Below, one piece after another: positions 1 to 8,677 of a stretch of DNA of 64,000 nucleotides. The DNA is from [Pseudomonas] carboxydohydrogena. Lineage in GTDB: Bacteria > Pseudomonadota > Alphaproteobacteria > Rhizobiales > Xanthobacteraceae. The stretch covers positions 3,098,501-3,162,500 of the forward strand of contig NZ_CP113162.1 of assembly GCF_029030725.1 (NCBI RefSeq), written 5' to 3'. The position numbers and the translations under genes are program-made. Below the pieces are notes generated by a model, which was given only the letters and a program-made list of their open reading frames with translations, had not been told where the DNA came from and ran no database searches. Numbering within the stretch: position 1 is the first letter of the stretch; every line of letters starts with the position of its first letter.

Positions 1-998
1 GCCGCGATGTTCAGCGACATCTGGTGGCCGCCATGCGGAATGCAGCGCGATGGCGACCAGCCATGGGTACGCAGCACATCGAGCGTACGCAGATATTCGA
101 CAAGGCCGTAGGACAACGCGCAGTCGAACTGGAGATAATCGCGATCCGGCCGCATGCCGCCGTAGCGGATCAGGTTGCGCGCATCCTGATGACTGAACAG
201 GTTCTCGCCGGTCGCCATCGGCCCCGGATAGAATTCGGCCAGCGCCGCCTGCAACTGGAAATCGAGCGGATCGCCGGCCTCCTCGTACCAGAACAGCGGA
301 TAGTCGCGCAGCATCCTGGCGTAGGCGATCCCGGTCTCCAGATCGAAACGGCCGTTGGCATCGACGGCGAGCTGCGCCTGCGAGCCGATCTCCTTCAGCA
401 CCGCCTCGATGCGCTGGCGATCTTCGTCGAGCGGCGCGCCGCCGATCTTCATCTTCACGACATTGTAGCCGCGATCGAGGTAGCCGCGCATTTCCGCGCG
501 CAGCGCCGAATTGTCCTTGCCGGGATAGTAGTAACCGCCCGCTGCATAGACGAACACGCGCGGATCGGCCTCGCGCTGATGCCGCTCGGCGAGCAGGCGA
601 AACAGCGGCTTGCCCGCGATCTTCGCCACCGCATCCCACACCGCCATATCGATGGTGCCGACCGCGACCGAGCGCTCGCCATGGCCGCCGGGCTTCTCGT
701 TGGTCATCAGCGCCGCCCACACTTTATGCGGATCGAGATTGTCGCCGCTTTCGTCGAGCAATGTTTTGGGATCGGCCTCCAGCACGCGCTGCGCGAACCG
801 CTCGCGGATCAGCCCGCCCTGCCCATAACGGCCATTGGAATTGAAGCCGTAGCCCACCACCGTCCTGCCATCGCGCACCACATTGGTAACGACCGCGACG
901 AGGCTCGACGTCATTTTCGAGAAATCGATATAGGCGTTGCGGATCGGCGATGCGATCGGCTTGGTGACTTCGCGGATATCGACGATACGAACGGTCAT
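1..998 (-). CDS. tarD: D(-)-tartrate dehydratase, enolase superfamily (3' end outside window)
   Basis: Predicted to dehydrate D-tartrate to oxaloacetate in the cytoplasm using Mg2+. The reading frame starts at the ATG at 998 and runs off the left edge after about 332 residues of an expected ~390. It follows the characterised Bradyrhizobium D-tartrate dehydratase almost residue for residue. The KMK motif puts the catalytic Lys at 184, the metal ligands fall at Asp213, Glu239 and Glu265, and the catalytic His at 322 (PHGGH). These are the known family positions, so the enzyme looks intact in the visible part. It stands alone here, with a MEKHLA/PAS gene divergent from it. Identification is from family knowledge and conserved residues; only the missing C-terminus cannot be checked. 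Confidence 0.9.
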   Translation of the reverse strand, partial: MTVRIVDIREVTKPIASPIRNAYIDFSKMTSSLVAVVTNVVRDGRTVVGYGFNSNGRYGQGGLIRERFAQRVLEADPKTLLDESGDNLDPHKVWAALMTNEKPGGHGERSVAVGTIDMAVWDAVAKIAGKPLFRLLAERHQREADPRVFVYAAGGYYYPGKDNSALRAEMRGYLDRGYNVVKMKIGGAPLDEDRQRIEAVLKEIGSQAQLAVDANGRFDLETGIAYARMLRDYPLFWYEEAGDPLDFQLQAALAEFYPGPMATGENLFSHQDARNLIRYGGMRPDRDYLQFDCALSYGLVEYLRTLDVLRTHGWSPSRCIPHGGHQMSLNIA

Positions 999-1128
999 GG
1001 GCCAATCCAGTTGGAGGACGCGGACTAGCCCGCCAATCTAGCGATGGATGCCTTGCATGCAATGCCGTAAAATACAGAGAGCGACCGGGCATTCCGCTGG
1101 CCGCGACACGATACCCGATGGAGTCCGC

Positions 1129-1590
1129 ATGTCCGTAGCCCACCGCATTGCTGCGGACCTCCGGCTTTTCGAGCTCATCACCGGCAGCTTCCGCCGCCTG
1201 ACGGGCCGCGAACTCGCCGATCCGTCGGCCGGAGCGGAATGGCTTTATCATAAGGCGCCGTTCGTCGTGCTGGCCCATGACGGCGGCAACGATCCGCGTT
1301 TTATCTATGCCAACGAGACCGCGCAGACCTGCTTCGAATATTCGGCCAACGAACTGATCGGCCTGCCTTCGCGGCTATCCGCCGAGGCGCCGGAGCGCGC
1401 CGAACGGCAGAGGCTGCTCGATCGCGTCAGCCGTGACGGCTTCATCCCGGACTATTCCGGCATCCGCATCGCGAAATCCGGCCGGCGCTTCCGGATCGAG
1501 AACGCCATCGTCTGGCAACTGATCGATGCGGATGGGAGAGGTCACGGCCAGGCCGCGACGTTCTCGGAATGGCACAACCTTCCGGTGTGA
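1129..1590 (+). CDS. MEKHLA domain (PAS-fold) protein
   Basis: A 153-residue soluble protein whose central part reads as a MEKHLA/PAS-like domain: an ANETAQ segment followed by a GLPSRLSAEAPERAERQ segment, then a conserved EWHNLPV end. MEKHLA proteins are small ligand- or signal-sensing modules of unknown role in bacteria. An in-frame start exists at 1048, but the ATG at 1129 has a GGAG at about 1120-1123 with five-base spacing and begins MSVAHRI, so it is preferred. The gene is divergent from tarD with a short shared upstream region. No output domain or membrane segment is visible. Confidence 0.75.
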   Translation: MSVAHRIAADLRLFELITGSFRRLTGRELADPSAGAEWLYHKAPFVVLAHDGGNDPRFIYANETAQTCFEYSANELIGLPSRLSAEAPERAERQRLLDRVSRDGFIPDYSGIRIAKSGRRFRIENAIVWQLIDADGRGHGQAATFSEWHNLPV

Positions 1591-1599
1591 GCGCGCGCT

Positions 1600-2076
1600 T
1601 CAGAAGATCGACCAGCCGTGACTGCCCGCGACCGCGCCGAACACCGTGATCCATGCCAGCCCAACCAGCGCCCAATGCACGCGCTGCACCCAAAGGAAGG
1701 TGAGATCGGGATTGACATGCACCCAGCGATGGAAGCGCGGCTTGAGAATGAACGGCTCACCGATGAACAGTACGAAGGCGAACAGCGCCCACACGCACAC
1801 CATCGCATGCATCCACCAGAACGACGCGGAATGGAAGCGATCCCACAGATCGAACTTCCACAGCATGTAGAACCCGCTGAGGCCGACCACGAGCACCGTG
1901 GTCCGCGCCTGCCAGATGAAGCGATGCTCGACCGCCTCGAATGTCGCGAGCATGTCCTTGCCGAACACACCGCGCCGCAACGCCGGCAGGAACACCGTCG
2001 TCGCCATCGAGGCGCCGCCGATCCAGATCACGACAGCGAGGACATGCAGGGCACGGGCGAGAGCAAGGTCATCCAT
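1600..2076 (-). CDS. CopD-like / DUF2269-like small integral membrane protein
   Basis: A 158-residue protein with four strongly hydrophobic stretches (about residues 6-28, 55-75, 85-108 and 130-150) separated by short charged loops, so an inner-membrane protein. The start ALHVLAVVIWIGGASM, with a conserved His and Trp in the first helix, resembles the CopD/copper-resistance and related haem or metal membrane family. The His residues near the membrane (HRF, WMH, RVHW) fit a metal or haem site, but that is inference. It converges with the MEKHLA gene and lies 8 bp downstream of the DUF488 gene on the same strand, so the two may be cotranscribed. Confidence 0.6.
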   Translation of the reverse strand: MDDLALARALHVLAVVIWIGGASMATTVFLPALRRGVFGKDMLATFEAVEHRFIWQARTTVLVVGLSGFYMLWKFDLWDRFHSASFWWMHAMVCVWALFAFVLFIGEPFILKPRFHRWVHVNPDLTFLWVQRVHWALVGLAWITVFGAVAGSHGWSIF

Positions 2077-2083
2077 GACAGGC

Positions 2084-2653
2084 TCATTCCTTCCGCGATC
2101 CGCGCTTCATCCCTTCCGGCGATTCTCCCGGAGGGTATAGCACGGTGTGATCCGGCCCCATCTCGGCACCGGGCGTCATCTTCGCAGGCTCGACATGCCC
2201 CGGCCCCAGAATGTGAAAAACCTGTTTGCCCCGCGCCAGCAGATAATCGGCGATGATGCGGCGATGGCATCGCCACCACACCGCTTCCGCGCACATGATG
2301 GCGCAGCGCCGCTCCGCGCCGAGATCGAAAAGCCGCGCGAAGCCCTGATGAAAGGCCTCGCCCAGCGCGTAGTCGGCATAATTGTGAAAGCTCTTGTTCT
2401 GCCAGAAACCATTGATCTGAGGATCGATACCCTTCTTGGCGCGCAGACCGCCAAGCTCGGCGATGTGCTCGTAGCCGATCTGGAAAGAGCCGAGGCTTTC
2501 CGGCAGCGTGTCGCGGTTATATTGCGGATTGGTGCGCGAGCGCGGAATGGTGCGCACATCCACCACCACTCCGATCCCGGACTCCTTCAGCAACTCGACA
2601 AACTCTTCGATCGTCCTGGTCGAATGTCCGATGGTGAAAAAGGGTTGTTCCAT
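2084..2653 (-). CDS. DUF488 domain-containing protein
   Basis: A cytoplasmic protein of about 189 residues. It shows the family hallmarks in order: FFTIGHSTR near the N-terminus, VVDVRTIPRSRTNPQY around residue 30-45, and the Cys/His-rich segment MCAEAVWWRCHRRIIADYL near residue 120. DUF488 proteins are widespread and of unknown biochemical role. The start is placed at the ATG at 2653 (MEQPFFTIGHS), because family members begin just before the TIGHS motif; a start 36 bp upstream is possible but adds unrelated sequence. It is probably cotranscribed with the CopD-like membrane gene downstream. Confidence 0.8.
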   Translation of the reverse strand: MEQPFFTIGHSTRTIEEFVELLKESGIGVVVDVRTIPRSRTNPQYNRDTLPESLGSFQIGYEHIAELGGLRAKKGIDPQINGFWQNKSFHNYADYALGEAFHQGFARLFDLGAERRCAIMCAEAVWWRCHRRIIADYLLARGKQVFHILGPGHVEPAKMTPGAEMGPDHTVLYPPGESPEGMKRGSRKE

Positions 2654-2800
2654 GGCTTGGCTGCTCGCCCGGCAACCGGCCGGGCTCATCGTTCCGTAGC
2701 TTGGTTATCCTCCCCGAGTACGGAAATGATCCAGAACAATTCTGGCCGAATCTTTTGCTGGCAGCCAGCAGCCATCCGGCAGAACCCGTAACCACAGCGC

Positions 2801-3424
2801 CTATCGAGGGCGGGCCCCATTGAGGAAGAGGGTCCAGGCTTTCTCGAAATAAGCATTCTGGGCACGCGTGGAGGCGTAAGTGGTGCGGCCGAGCATGGCC
2901 TCGATCGTCGGGCCGATAGCGATACAATTCAAAAGGTGTGCCGCCAGAAACAGAATGTCCCCACGCGCGAGTTCGCCCGTCTTTTGAGCCTCCCGCAGAA
3001 GACCCAGCAACCGGTCCATAATCGGATCGTCGGTTTTGTTGGCGACGGATTGCCCGATCACCAGCGCCTCGCTGAAAGCAATTCGCTTGAAGGCGATCAG
3101 CGTGGGATCGAGGTTGACGGTCAGAAGCCAGCGCGCCACGGCCCGCAGTTGCTCCATGACATCGCCTGTCTGTGCGGCCATGGTGGTCTGAAAATGCGCT
3201 TGAGTCCGCAGGCGCGCGTGCTCGACCACTCCTTCAAAGAGGGCGAGCTTCGAGGGAAAACGGCGGTAGACCGTATCCTTGCCGACACCGCAGGCGGCAA
3301 CGACCTGCTCCACGGATGTCGCCGCGTAGCCCTGCCGCGCGAACAGCCGGGATGCGGTTTCGATAATATGCTGTGACTTCGTCTGGCTGTCGGATTTGTA
3401 CGGACGGCCGCCTTTTCGAGTCAT
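2801..3424 (-). CDS. TetR/AcrR family transcriptional regulator
   Basis: A 207-residue repressor-type regulator. Residues ~15-60 form the TetR helix-turn-helix (IIETASRLFARQGYAATSVE, then GVGKDTVYRRFPSK), and the remaining ~150 residues are the helical ligand-binding and dimerisation domain. It is divergent from the TonB-dependent siderophore receptor at 3578 with 153 bp between them, and that spacer holds inverted repeats. The natural inference is that it controls the receptor and itself. The ligand cannot be predicted from the sequence. Confidence 0.85.
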   Translation of the reverse strand: MTRKGGRPYKSDSQTKSQHIIETASRLFARQGYAATSVEQVVAACGVGKDTVYRRFPSKLALFEGVVEHARLRTQAHFQTTMAAQTGDVMEQLRAVARWLLTVNLDPTLIAFKRIAFSEALVIGQSVANKTDDPIMDRLLGLLREAQKTGELARGDILFLAAHLLNCIAIGPTIEAMLGRTTYASTRAQNAYFEKAWTLFLNGARPR

Positions 3425-3496
3425 CGCAACGCCCTCGCCCGTGCGCTCACGGCTCCAATTCCCCGCCTGGTTTTTCGAGCAATTCCAATTTCAGAT

Positions 3497-3539
3497 TTGC
3501 CATCTTTTGGCAATATTTATGGACAGGACGGTGCCGTCC
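3497..3539. promoter_or_regulatory. Candidate operators between tetR and TonB receptor
   Basis: Two inverted repeats lie in the divergent spacer: TTGCC-N7-GGCAA at 3497-3513 and the perfect GGACGGTGCCGTCC at 3526-3539. The second has the short-spaced symmetrical form usual for TetR operators. Both are upstream of the receptor start at 3578. Which one is bound, and by what, is inference. Confidence 0.35.
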
Positions 3540-3577
3540 CGTTATTGCCCCGATGAAACAGACATGGGGGACGATAC

Positions 3578-5842
3578 ATGGGACTCGATCACAAACCACT
3601 GTTGTGGGCGGCTGTGGCTGTGACTGTTGCCGCCGTGAGCGCTTCGGAAGTTCAGGCACAACAAGCTCCGGAGCAGAGCGGCGCGACGCTTCCCCCGGTG
3701 ACGGTGCAGGCGCCCAAGCCGCAAGTGCGCCGCGCGGCCTCACGCCGCCGCGCCGCTAAACCAGTGACAGCTCCCGTCGTCCCAAGGCAGGCAGCCGCGC
3801 CGCGCGCGACCACCGCAGCGAGCAATACAACCGGCAGCTATCTCGACCAGCGCTCCATAGCGGCCACCAAAACCGACACACCTGTTCTGGAGACACCGCA
3901 ATCGATCTCGACCATCACGCGCAGGCAGATCGACGACCAGAACGCCCAGACCGTCAGCAACGCGTTGCGCTATACCGCCGGCGTTCTCTCCGATGCCGAC
4001 ACGAACTCGCGATACGACAGCATCTTCATCCGCGGCTTCGGCTCATTCGGGACCACGACAAACTACGTCAGCTTCCTGGATGGACTGAAGCTGCCGCGCG
4101 GTCAGGCTTTCGCCAACACCGCCATGGACCCGTTCCTGCTCGATCGCATCGATGTCCTGAAGGGACCCTCCGCTGTTCTCTACGGACAGACGAGCCCCGG
4201 CGGTCTCGTCAATCAGGTCAGCCGGATGCCGAGCGCCGTTCCCTACAACGAGGTCCGGATTGAGGGCGGCACCTATGGCCGCATCCAGTCGGGCATCACC
4301 AGCCAGGGCGCGCTCGATAAGGACGGGCATTGGCTCTACAGCCTGAGTGCCATCGGCCGGTCGTCCGGCACACGCTATGATAATGTCGACGAAGAACGCT
4401 ACGCCGTCGCGCCGGCCATCACCTGGGCGCCGGATACGGACACAAGGCTCACGATCCAGAGCTACTATCAGAAGGACCCGAAAGGCGGTTACTTCAACTC
4501 TCTCTACGCGAAGTCGCTCGCGCCGCCGCAATACCAGCCGTATCTGAATTCGAAGCTCAATGTCGGCGACCCGAACTTCGACAGCTTCAAGCGCGAGCAA
4601 TACGGCATCGGCTATCAGTTCGACAAACGCCTGACCGATGTCGTCAGTCTGCGCTCGAGCCTGCGTTATTCGCATGTCGATATCGACTTCCAGTCGTTGC
4701 AGATGAATGCGCCGCTCACATCCACCGGGATGCTGCCGCGCTGGGCGATCCGTTCGCTGGAGAACGTCAACGGATTGTCGGCGGACAACCGCTTGCAGTT
4801 CGATGTTGCCACCGGCGCATTGCAGCATAAGATTCTGACCGGCGTCGACTTCCAGCAGTCGCGCAGCAACTGGATTTACCAGCTCGGCGGCGCGACCCCG
4901 CTCGATGTCGTCAACCCGGTTTACAATCAGCCTGCCGGACCGCTCGCTTCCCTCATCAACAATGGTCAGGACCTGTCACAGACCGGACTGTACGCGCAGG
5001 ATCAGATCAGCCTCGGCAAATGGCGCGCGACGCTGGGTCTGCGCCATGATTGGGCCGACCAGACCACCGAAAGCCGACTCGCGAATTCGACGTCCAGCCA
5101 GTCGGCCGACAAGACCACCTACCGGGCGGGACTGCTGTATCTGTTCGACAACGGAGTCGCGCCTTACGCCAGCTATTCGACATCGTTCGAGCCCGTGGTC
5201 GGAGTTGGCTCGACCGGACTGCCGTTCATACCGACGACGGCTGAACAATACGAAGCCGGCATCAAATATCAGCCGACATTCCTGCCAATTTTGCTCACCG
5301 CATCGGTGTTCGACATCCGGCAGCAGAATGTGCTGACGCCGTCAGCGGTGCCTAACTTCAATGTGCAACAGGGCGAGATCCGCTCCAAGGGCACGGAATT
5401 CGAGGCGCGAGGCAATGTCACCGAGAGTCTGGAACTGATCGGCGCATTGACCTTCCTCGATACCCGGGTCACGAAGTCGACCGATGCGCTCGTCATCGGC
5501 AACCGCCCGCAGGCGGTGCCCGACTTCTTCGGATCGGTCTGGGCGAACTACACGTTCAAGTCCGGCCCGATCAACGGCCTGACGCTCGGGGGCGGCATCC
5601 GCCACGTCGGCGCGAGCTTCGGCGACGACGCCAACACGCTTCGTACCCCTGCCTACACGGTGCTCGATGCCGCGCTCAAATATGAGCTTGGAAATTTCGC
5701 GGCCAGCTTCAAGGGCGCGATGCTGACGCTCAACGTCAACAATCTGCTCGACAAGGAATATTATTCGAGCTGTTCGTCCGGTTACTACTGCCAGTTCGCC
5801 AATCGCCGCACGGTCCTGGCGGGGTTGCGATACCGCTGGTGA
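3578..5842 (+). CDS. TonB-dependent siderophore receptor
   Basis: An outer-membrane iron-siderophore transporter of 754 residues, usual for the ferrichrome/pyoverdine-type receptors. A signal peptide ends at VQA around residue 27. A Pro/Ala/Arg-rich linker (to ~90) leads to the plug domain, with TPQSISTITRRQIDDQ near 105 and the IRGFG motif near 150. A 22-strand barrel follows, ending in FANRRTVLAGLRYRW with the usual terminal aromatic Trp. The start ATG follows GGGGGA. It is divergent from a TetR gene. Such receptors are often Fur-controlled, but no Fur box was recognised. The specific siderophore is not predictable. Confidence 0.9.
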   Translation: MGLDHKPLLWAAVAVTVAAVSASEVQAQQAPEQSGATLPPVTVQAPKPQVRRAASRRRAAKPVTAPVVPRQAAAPRATTAASNTTGSYLDQRSIAATKTDTPVLETPQSISTITRRQIDDQNAQTVSNALRYTAGVLSDADTNSRYDSIFIRGFGSFGTTTNYVSFLDGLKLPRGQAFANTAMDPFLLDRIDVLKGPSAVLYGQTSPGGLVNQVSRMPSAVPYNEVRIEGGTYGRIQSGITSQGALDKDGHWLYSLSAIGRSSGTRYDNVDEERYAVAPAITWAPDTDTRLTIQSYYQKDPKGGYFNSLYAKSLAPPQYQPYLNSKLNVGDPNFDSFKREQYGIGYQFDKRLTDVVSLRSSLRYSHVDIDFQSLQMNAPLTSTGMLPRWAIRSLENVNGLSADNRLQFDVATGALQHKILTGVDFQQSRSNWIYQLGGATPLDVVNPVYNQPAGPLASLINNGQDLSQTGLYAQDQISLGKWRATLGLRHDWADQTTESRLANSTSSQSADKTTYRAGLLYLFDNGVAPYASYSTSFEPVVGVGSTGLPFIPTTAEQYEAGIKYQPTFLPILLTASVFDIRQQNVLTPSAVPNFNVQQGEIRSKGTEFEARGNVTESLELIGALTFLDTRVTKSTDALVIGNRPQAVPDFFGSVWANYTFKSGPINGLTLGGGIRHVGASFGDDANTLRTPAYTVLDAALKYELGNFAASFKGAMLTLNVNNLLDKEYYSSCSSGYYCQFANRRTVLAGLRYRW

Positions 5843-5878
5843 CACAGGGCGGCTGACGCGCTGCCCCTCGGCCGACCG

Positions 5879-5919
5879 TTTTGCCTTGATTGGTTTCGAA
5901 AAAATCAATCAAGGCAAAA
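5879..5919. terminator. Perfect 14-bp inverted repeat after the receptor gene
   Basis: TTTTGCCTTGATTG at 5879-5892 and its exact complement at 5906-5919 flank a 13-nt loop, 37 bp after the receptor stop. The stem ends in T/A runs, as factor-independent terminators do, although no separate T-run follows. It is the last chromosomal feature before the island end at 6005. Confidence 0.5.
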
Positions 5920-6004
5920 AACACAAGAAGTCGCATCATGAAATCGGCCTCTGATATTGAGGCGAAAACATAGACTTCTCATCATATTGATGGCTTTAGG
6001 CGGT

Positions 6005-6019
6005 CTGGCGGAGAGAGCG
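6005..6019 (+). repeat. Distal attachment site (att direct repeat)
   Basis: CTGGCGGAGAGAGCG is identical to 33379-33393, the 3' terminus of tRNA-Ser on the minus strand (CCA, discriminator base, acceptor strand and two T-stem bases). Here it is not part of a tRNA. A duplicated tRNA 3' fragment is the expected product of site-specific integration by tyrosine integrases. Confidence 0.85.
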
Positions 6020-6023
6020 TCCT

Positions 6024-6167
6024 GTATGGGACGGTTTTACTAGCCCGGCTTAGGTCGCTCGTTTGGATAAATGCCGATTTTTCAGAGATTACAGTTCGAC
6101 CCAGTTCGACCGATTTTGCCGAAAATCGCCTCAAGGCACGGCGCGTGTATGGGTAGAAGTATGGGAC
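6024..6167 (+). repeat. GTATGGG arm-type repeats, left end
   Basis: GTATGGGAC occurs at 6024-6032, GTATGGGTA at 6147-6155 and GTATGGGAC at 6159-6167. The last two form a pair 12 bp apart. The same pair, with the same spacing and orientation, occurs at 33305-33325 by the other end. Repeats like these next to att cores are typical integrase or excisionase arm-binding sites. The rest of 6020-6255 holds no gene. Confidence 0.6.
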
Positions 6168-6255
6168 AAAAGGTTGGGCGGAGGCCCCTTATTTATCGGA
6201 CGCTGGCAACAAATGATCATCCTTCACCTCGCCGTCGAATGAGGCATTGCGCCGC

Positions 6256-7560
6256 CTATTTCGGGAGCGGCGCAACCGCGGCTGCCTGCTCGAACTCCGC
6301 CATGGAGCGCGCAGGAGGTTGACCATAAACGTCCATCAAAGCATTCCAGAAACGGAACAGAAGAGACCGCCGTTCGTCCGGCGACCACGTCTCGAATTCG
6401 TCGTCAACATTTACGCTTGCGCTGACGGCTGGGAACCGTTCCCATTGATAGGCACCAGGCAATACCGTGTTGGTCAAATTTCCTGCCCCTAGCTTGACCC
6501 CGATCGGGCCTTTTCCGCCCATCGCCCGGATGGCAGCTACACCCTTGCGGAGAAACTCATCTAGTGGTGTGAACGGCAACGCAGATGCGAAACACGGGCC
6601 ACCGCTATTTTCGGCAAAGCAGTTGCTGTTGACCGCCCAAAGCTCGCCGTTCGACTGGAACCATTGAGTCGCGTTCGTGACAATCATGTCGTTGCGTTCG
6701 CGGGTGATCAGTCCCCATACTGAAAGTGCGCCATCGCCATTGAGCCCCCAATCGCCGTCCCGCGAGCGGATGCTCAGCCCGACATCAGAAATACGCTGTT
6801 CAAGTTCGACACGGGCCGGCATCGACCATTCGTGGGGCGCAATGCGGGCAAATATCCGCGTCCCTTGTCTCAGTTGGATATTTCGGCGCGGCTCTCCCAT
6901 CGCATTGTTGCGAAATTCAAGCGCCTTCTCCGCCGCCGGCCAGATCGCCGGATCGCTGCTGCTCGATGGCTGCCAAGAAATCGGTGGTGGGAGTGCCTTT
7001 ACCGGAGCTTGCTCGGCCAGGATGGGCATGATGCAGCTCTTCAGTACCTCCGCGAAACGCTTCTGCTCAGCCTTAATCTCCTCCTTAGTCGCGCCATCCC
7101 TGAGGATGTAGACCTTCGCGCCGCTGCGATGACGCCAGTCGAAAGGAAGCGCAACGGGACCGGGATAATGCGCACCGTTCGCCACGAGAACGATGCGGCC
7201 CTGTGAAAGCGCATGCTCGGCGTAGCCAAGTTCGGACATGACGTTCGGGTTTTGAAGATACTTGGGATCGGAACGCTTTTCCGCTGGTGTGTCGGGCTGG
7301 AGAACTGAGGGATCGGTCGTGCCGACCGGGGTCATGTCGGCGACAAAGACATGCGCGCCAGCGATCTTTTCTAGGATCGTTTTCGTGATGTCCGGAGTTC
7401 CGGCGACGTTCTTGGTGTCATGGTCGACCTCTGGACGTTCTGCCTCCTCATAATCAGGGTCGATCGCGATGAGCTTGCAGGCGTCCTTTAGCGCATCGCG
7501 TACAAAGTAGTGATGCAATTTCGGATCACGATCGCTCTGCCAGGACCAAAATATCTTCAT
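6256..7560 (-). CDS. TIR-like nucleotide-binding domain protein
   Basis: A 434-residue cytoplasmic protein with no signal or membrane segment. The N-terminal ~165 residues look like the predicted nucleotide-binding TIR-like family: KIFWSWQSDRD at the start, an ADMTP strand-loop near residue 75, then NPNVMSELGYAEHAL near 107-121, where the Glu corresponds to the catalytic Glu of TIR NAD-cleaving enzymes. The C-terminal ~250 residues were not recognised. A TTG six bases upstream is in frame, but the ATG at 7560 begins directly before the domain. It lies 52 bp downstream of the AbiEii-like toxin and probably shares its operon, so a defence role is likely. NADase activity is inference. Confidence 0.55.
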   Translation of the reverse strand: MKIFWSWQSDRDPKLHHYFVRDALKDACKLIAIDPDYEEAERPEVDHDTKNVAGTPDITKTILEKIAGAHVFVADMTPVGTTDPSVLQPDTPAEKRSDPKYLQNPNVMSELGYAEHALSQGRIVLVANGAHYPGPVALPFDWRHRSGAKVYILRDGATKEEIKAEQKRFAEVLKSCIMPILAEQAPVKALPPPISWQPSSSSDPAIWPAAEKALEFRNNAMGEPRRNIQLRQGTRIFARIAPHEWSMPARVELEQRISDVGLSIRSRDGDWGLNGDGALSVWGLITRERNDMIVTNATQWFQSNGELWAVNSNCFAENSGGPCFASALPFTPLDEFLRKGVAAIRAMGGKGPIGVKLGAGNLTNTVLPGAYQWERFPAVSASVNVDDEFETWSPDERRSLLFRFWNALMDVYGQPPARSMAEFEQAAAVAPLPK

Positions 7561-7612
7561 TGGCAAACGTCACTTGCCACTGCGCCGTGTAGGTTCACAC
7601 ATTTCTCCGCGA

Positions 7613-8677
7613 TCATTCTGCCGGGCCGTTTGCGTTCAGACGCGCCTCCAGCGCGCCAATGCTGTCGAGAACCGCCGCAAACTCCGGCGGATTACCGAAG
7701 ATCATGCCCTGCATGGCCTGGTAATCGACGCGTAGTCGTTCGATCATCGCATCGTGCGGGGCGAGAGCGAATGAGCCGAGCGCTGCGCTCGCAAGATCGA
7801 AATCGGGTCGATTGAAGAACATCCGCGCGTGCGCGACGCAATCCACACCGAGCATTGTATCAGCGACGGCGGCAGCGCCGACCTGTGTCGCAGCCAATTG
7901 GTGCAGGTCATAATAGTGACGCGACACGCGCTGGCCACCGCCTCGCAACTCGCCACGCTTATCGAACCAACGTCGCAGCCCATGCAGGATAACGACCTTG
8001 TCCCAGAAGGTACGTTCAGGATCGACCGTGCGAACAGCCGGTACAGTCAGATCGAGCGCGGGCAGATCATCGTCGACATAAGGTTTGATCGGTACGTCGC
8101 TGTTCGGATCGAGTGCGGATTTCGCGCCCGACTCGACCTTGATCGCCGCCCGCACATAGTCCGAGCGCGGCGTTGCCGTGGGATACCAGATCAACAGCGT
8201 CTGCCCATCGAGATCAGTGTCGTCTGCCTCTACCCGTGCCGCGCTGGCATCAAAGCCGGCGGCTTTAAGCCGACCTTGCAGTATTTGCGTCAACTCAGCG
8301 CGCAACGGGCCATTGATATAGATTTGGCAGGCGTCCTTGATCGCATCGAGTCGCGCTCGACGCTTCTTACCGCTTAGTGCTTCTAGCTCCTCAATAGTCG
8401 CTCCCTCGCCGATATCATCCCGAAACACTGTAACGTCGATGTCTTCGGAGAAGCGGTTGATCAGACCGAACCCCTTGGATAAAGAGGTGCCACCCTTGAA
8501 AAGGAGTCGGGGACCTCCCTCTTTCAACCCGTGAAACAGGGCGTCCAACGTCCAGCACACCCAGAAATCCTTCTCGATATTCTGCGATGCCGTACCGAGA
8601 CGCTGCGCCGTCGTGTCGAAGGCGCTTAACATTGCGTCCGATCCGGCGGCGAGAACTTCATCAAAAGCTGGATTCAT
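7613..8677 (-). CDS. AbiEii-type nucleotidyltransferase toxin
   Basis: A 354-residue nucleotidyltransferase of the AbiEii toxin family (type IV toxin-antitoxin / abortive infection). Key motifs are LLFKGGTSLSKGFGLI followed by RFSEDIDVTVF (the GG-T-S-L and D-x-D pair of polymerase-beta-like folds) and the C-terminal RTFWDKVVILHGL. Known family members are bacteriostatic when the paired antitoxin is lost. The chosen ATG at 8677 overlaps the antitoxin stop as ATGA, so translation is coupled; an in-frame start 25 codons upstream would lie inside the antitoxin gene. The TIR-like gene follows at 7560. Confidence 0.8.
   Translation of the reverse strand: MNPAFDEVLAAGSDAMLSAFDTTAQRLGTASQNIEKDFWVCWTLDALFHGLKEGGPRLLFKGGTSLSKGFGLINRFSEDIDVTVFRDDIGEGATIEELEALSGKKRRARLDAIKDACQIYINGPLRAELTQILQGRLKAAGFDASAARVEADDTDLDGQTLLIWYPTATPRSDYVRAAIKVESGAKSALDPNSDVPIKPYVDDDLPALDLTVPAVRTVDPERTFWDKVVILHGLRRWFDKRGELRGGGQRVSRHYYDLHQLAATQVGAAAVADTMLGVDCVAHARMFFNRPDFDLASAALGSFALAPHDAMIERLRVDYQAMQGMIFGNPPEFAAVLDSIGALEARLNANGPAE

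Noticed and set aside
24-1028. Long plus-strand open frame (334 codons) at the left edge
   Set aside because: It is antisense to tarD, whose catalytic residues all match the known enzyme on the minus strand.
6005-6019. Truncated tRNA gene at the left island end
   Set aside because: Only 15 bp of tRNA-Ser sequence is present; it is an att duplication, not a tRNA remnant with structure.
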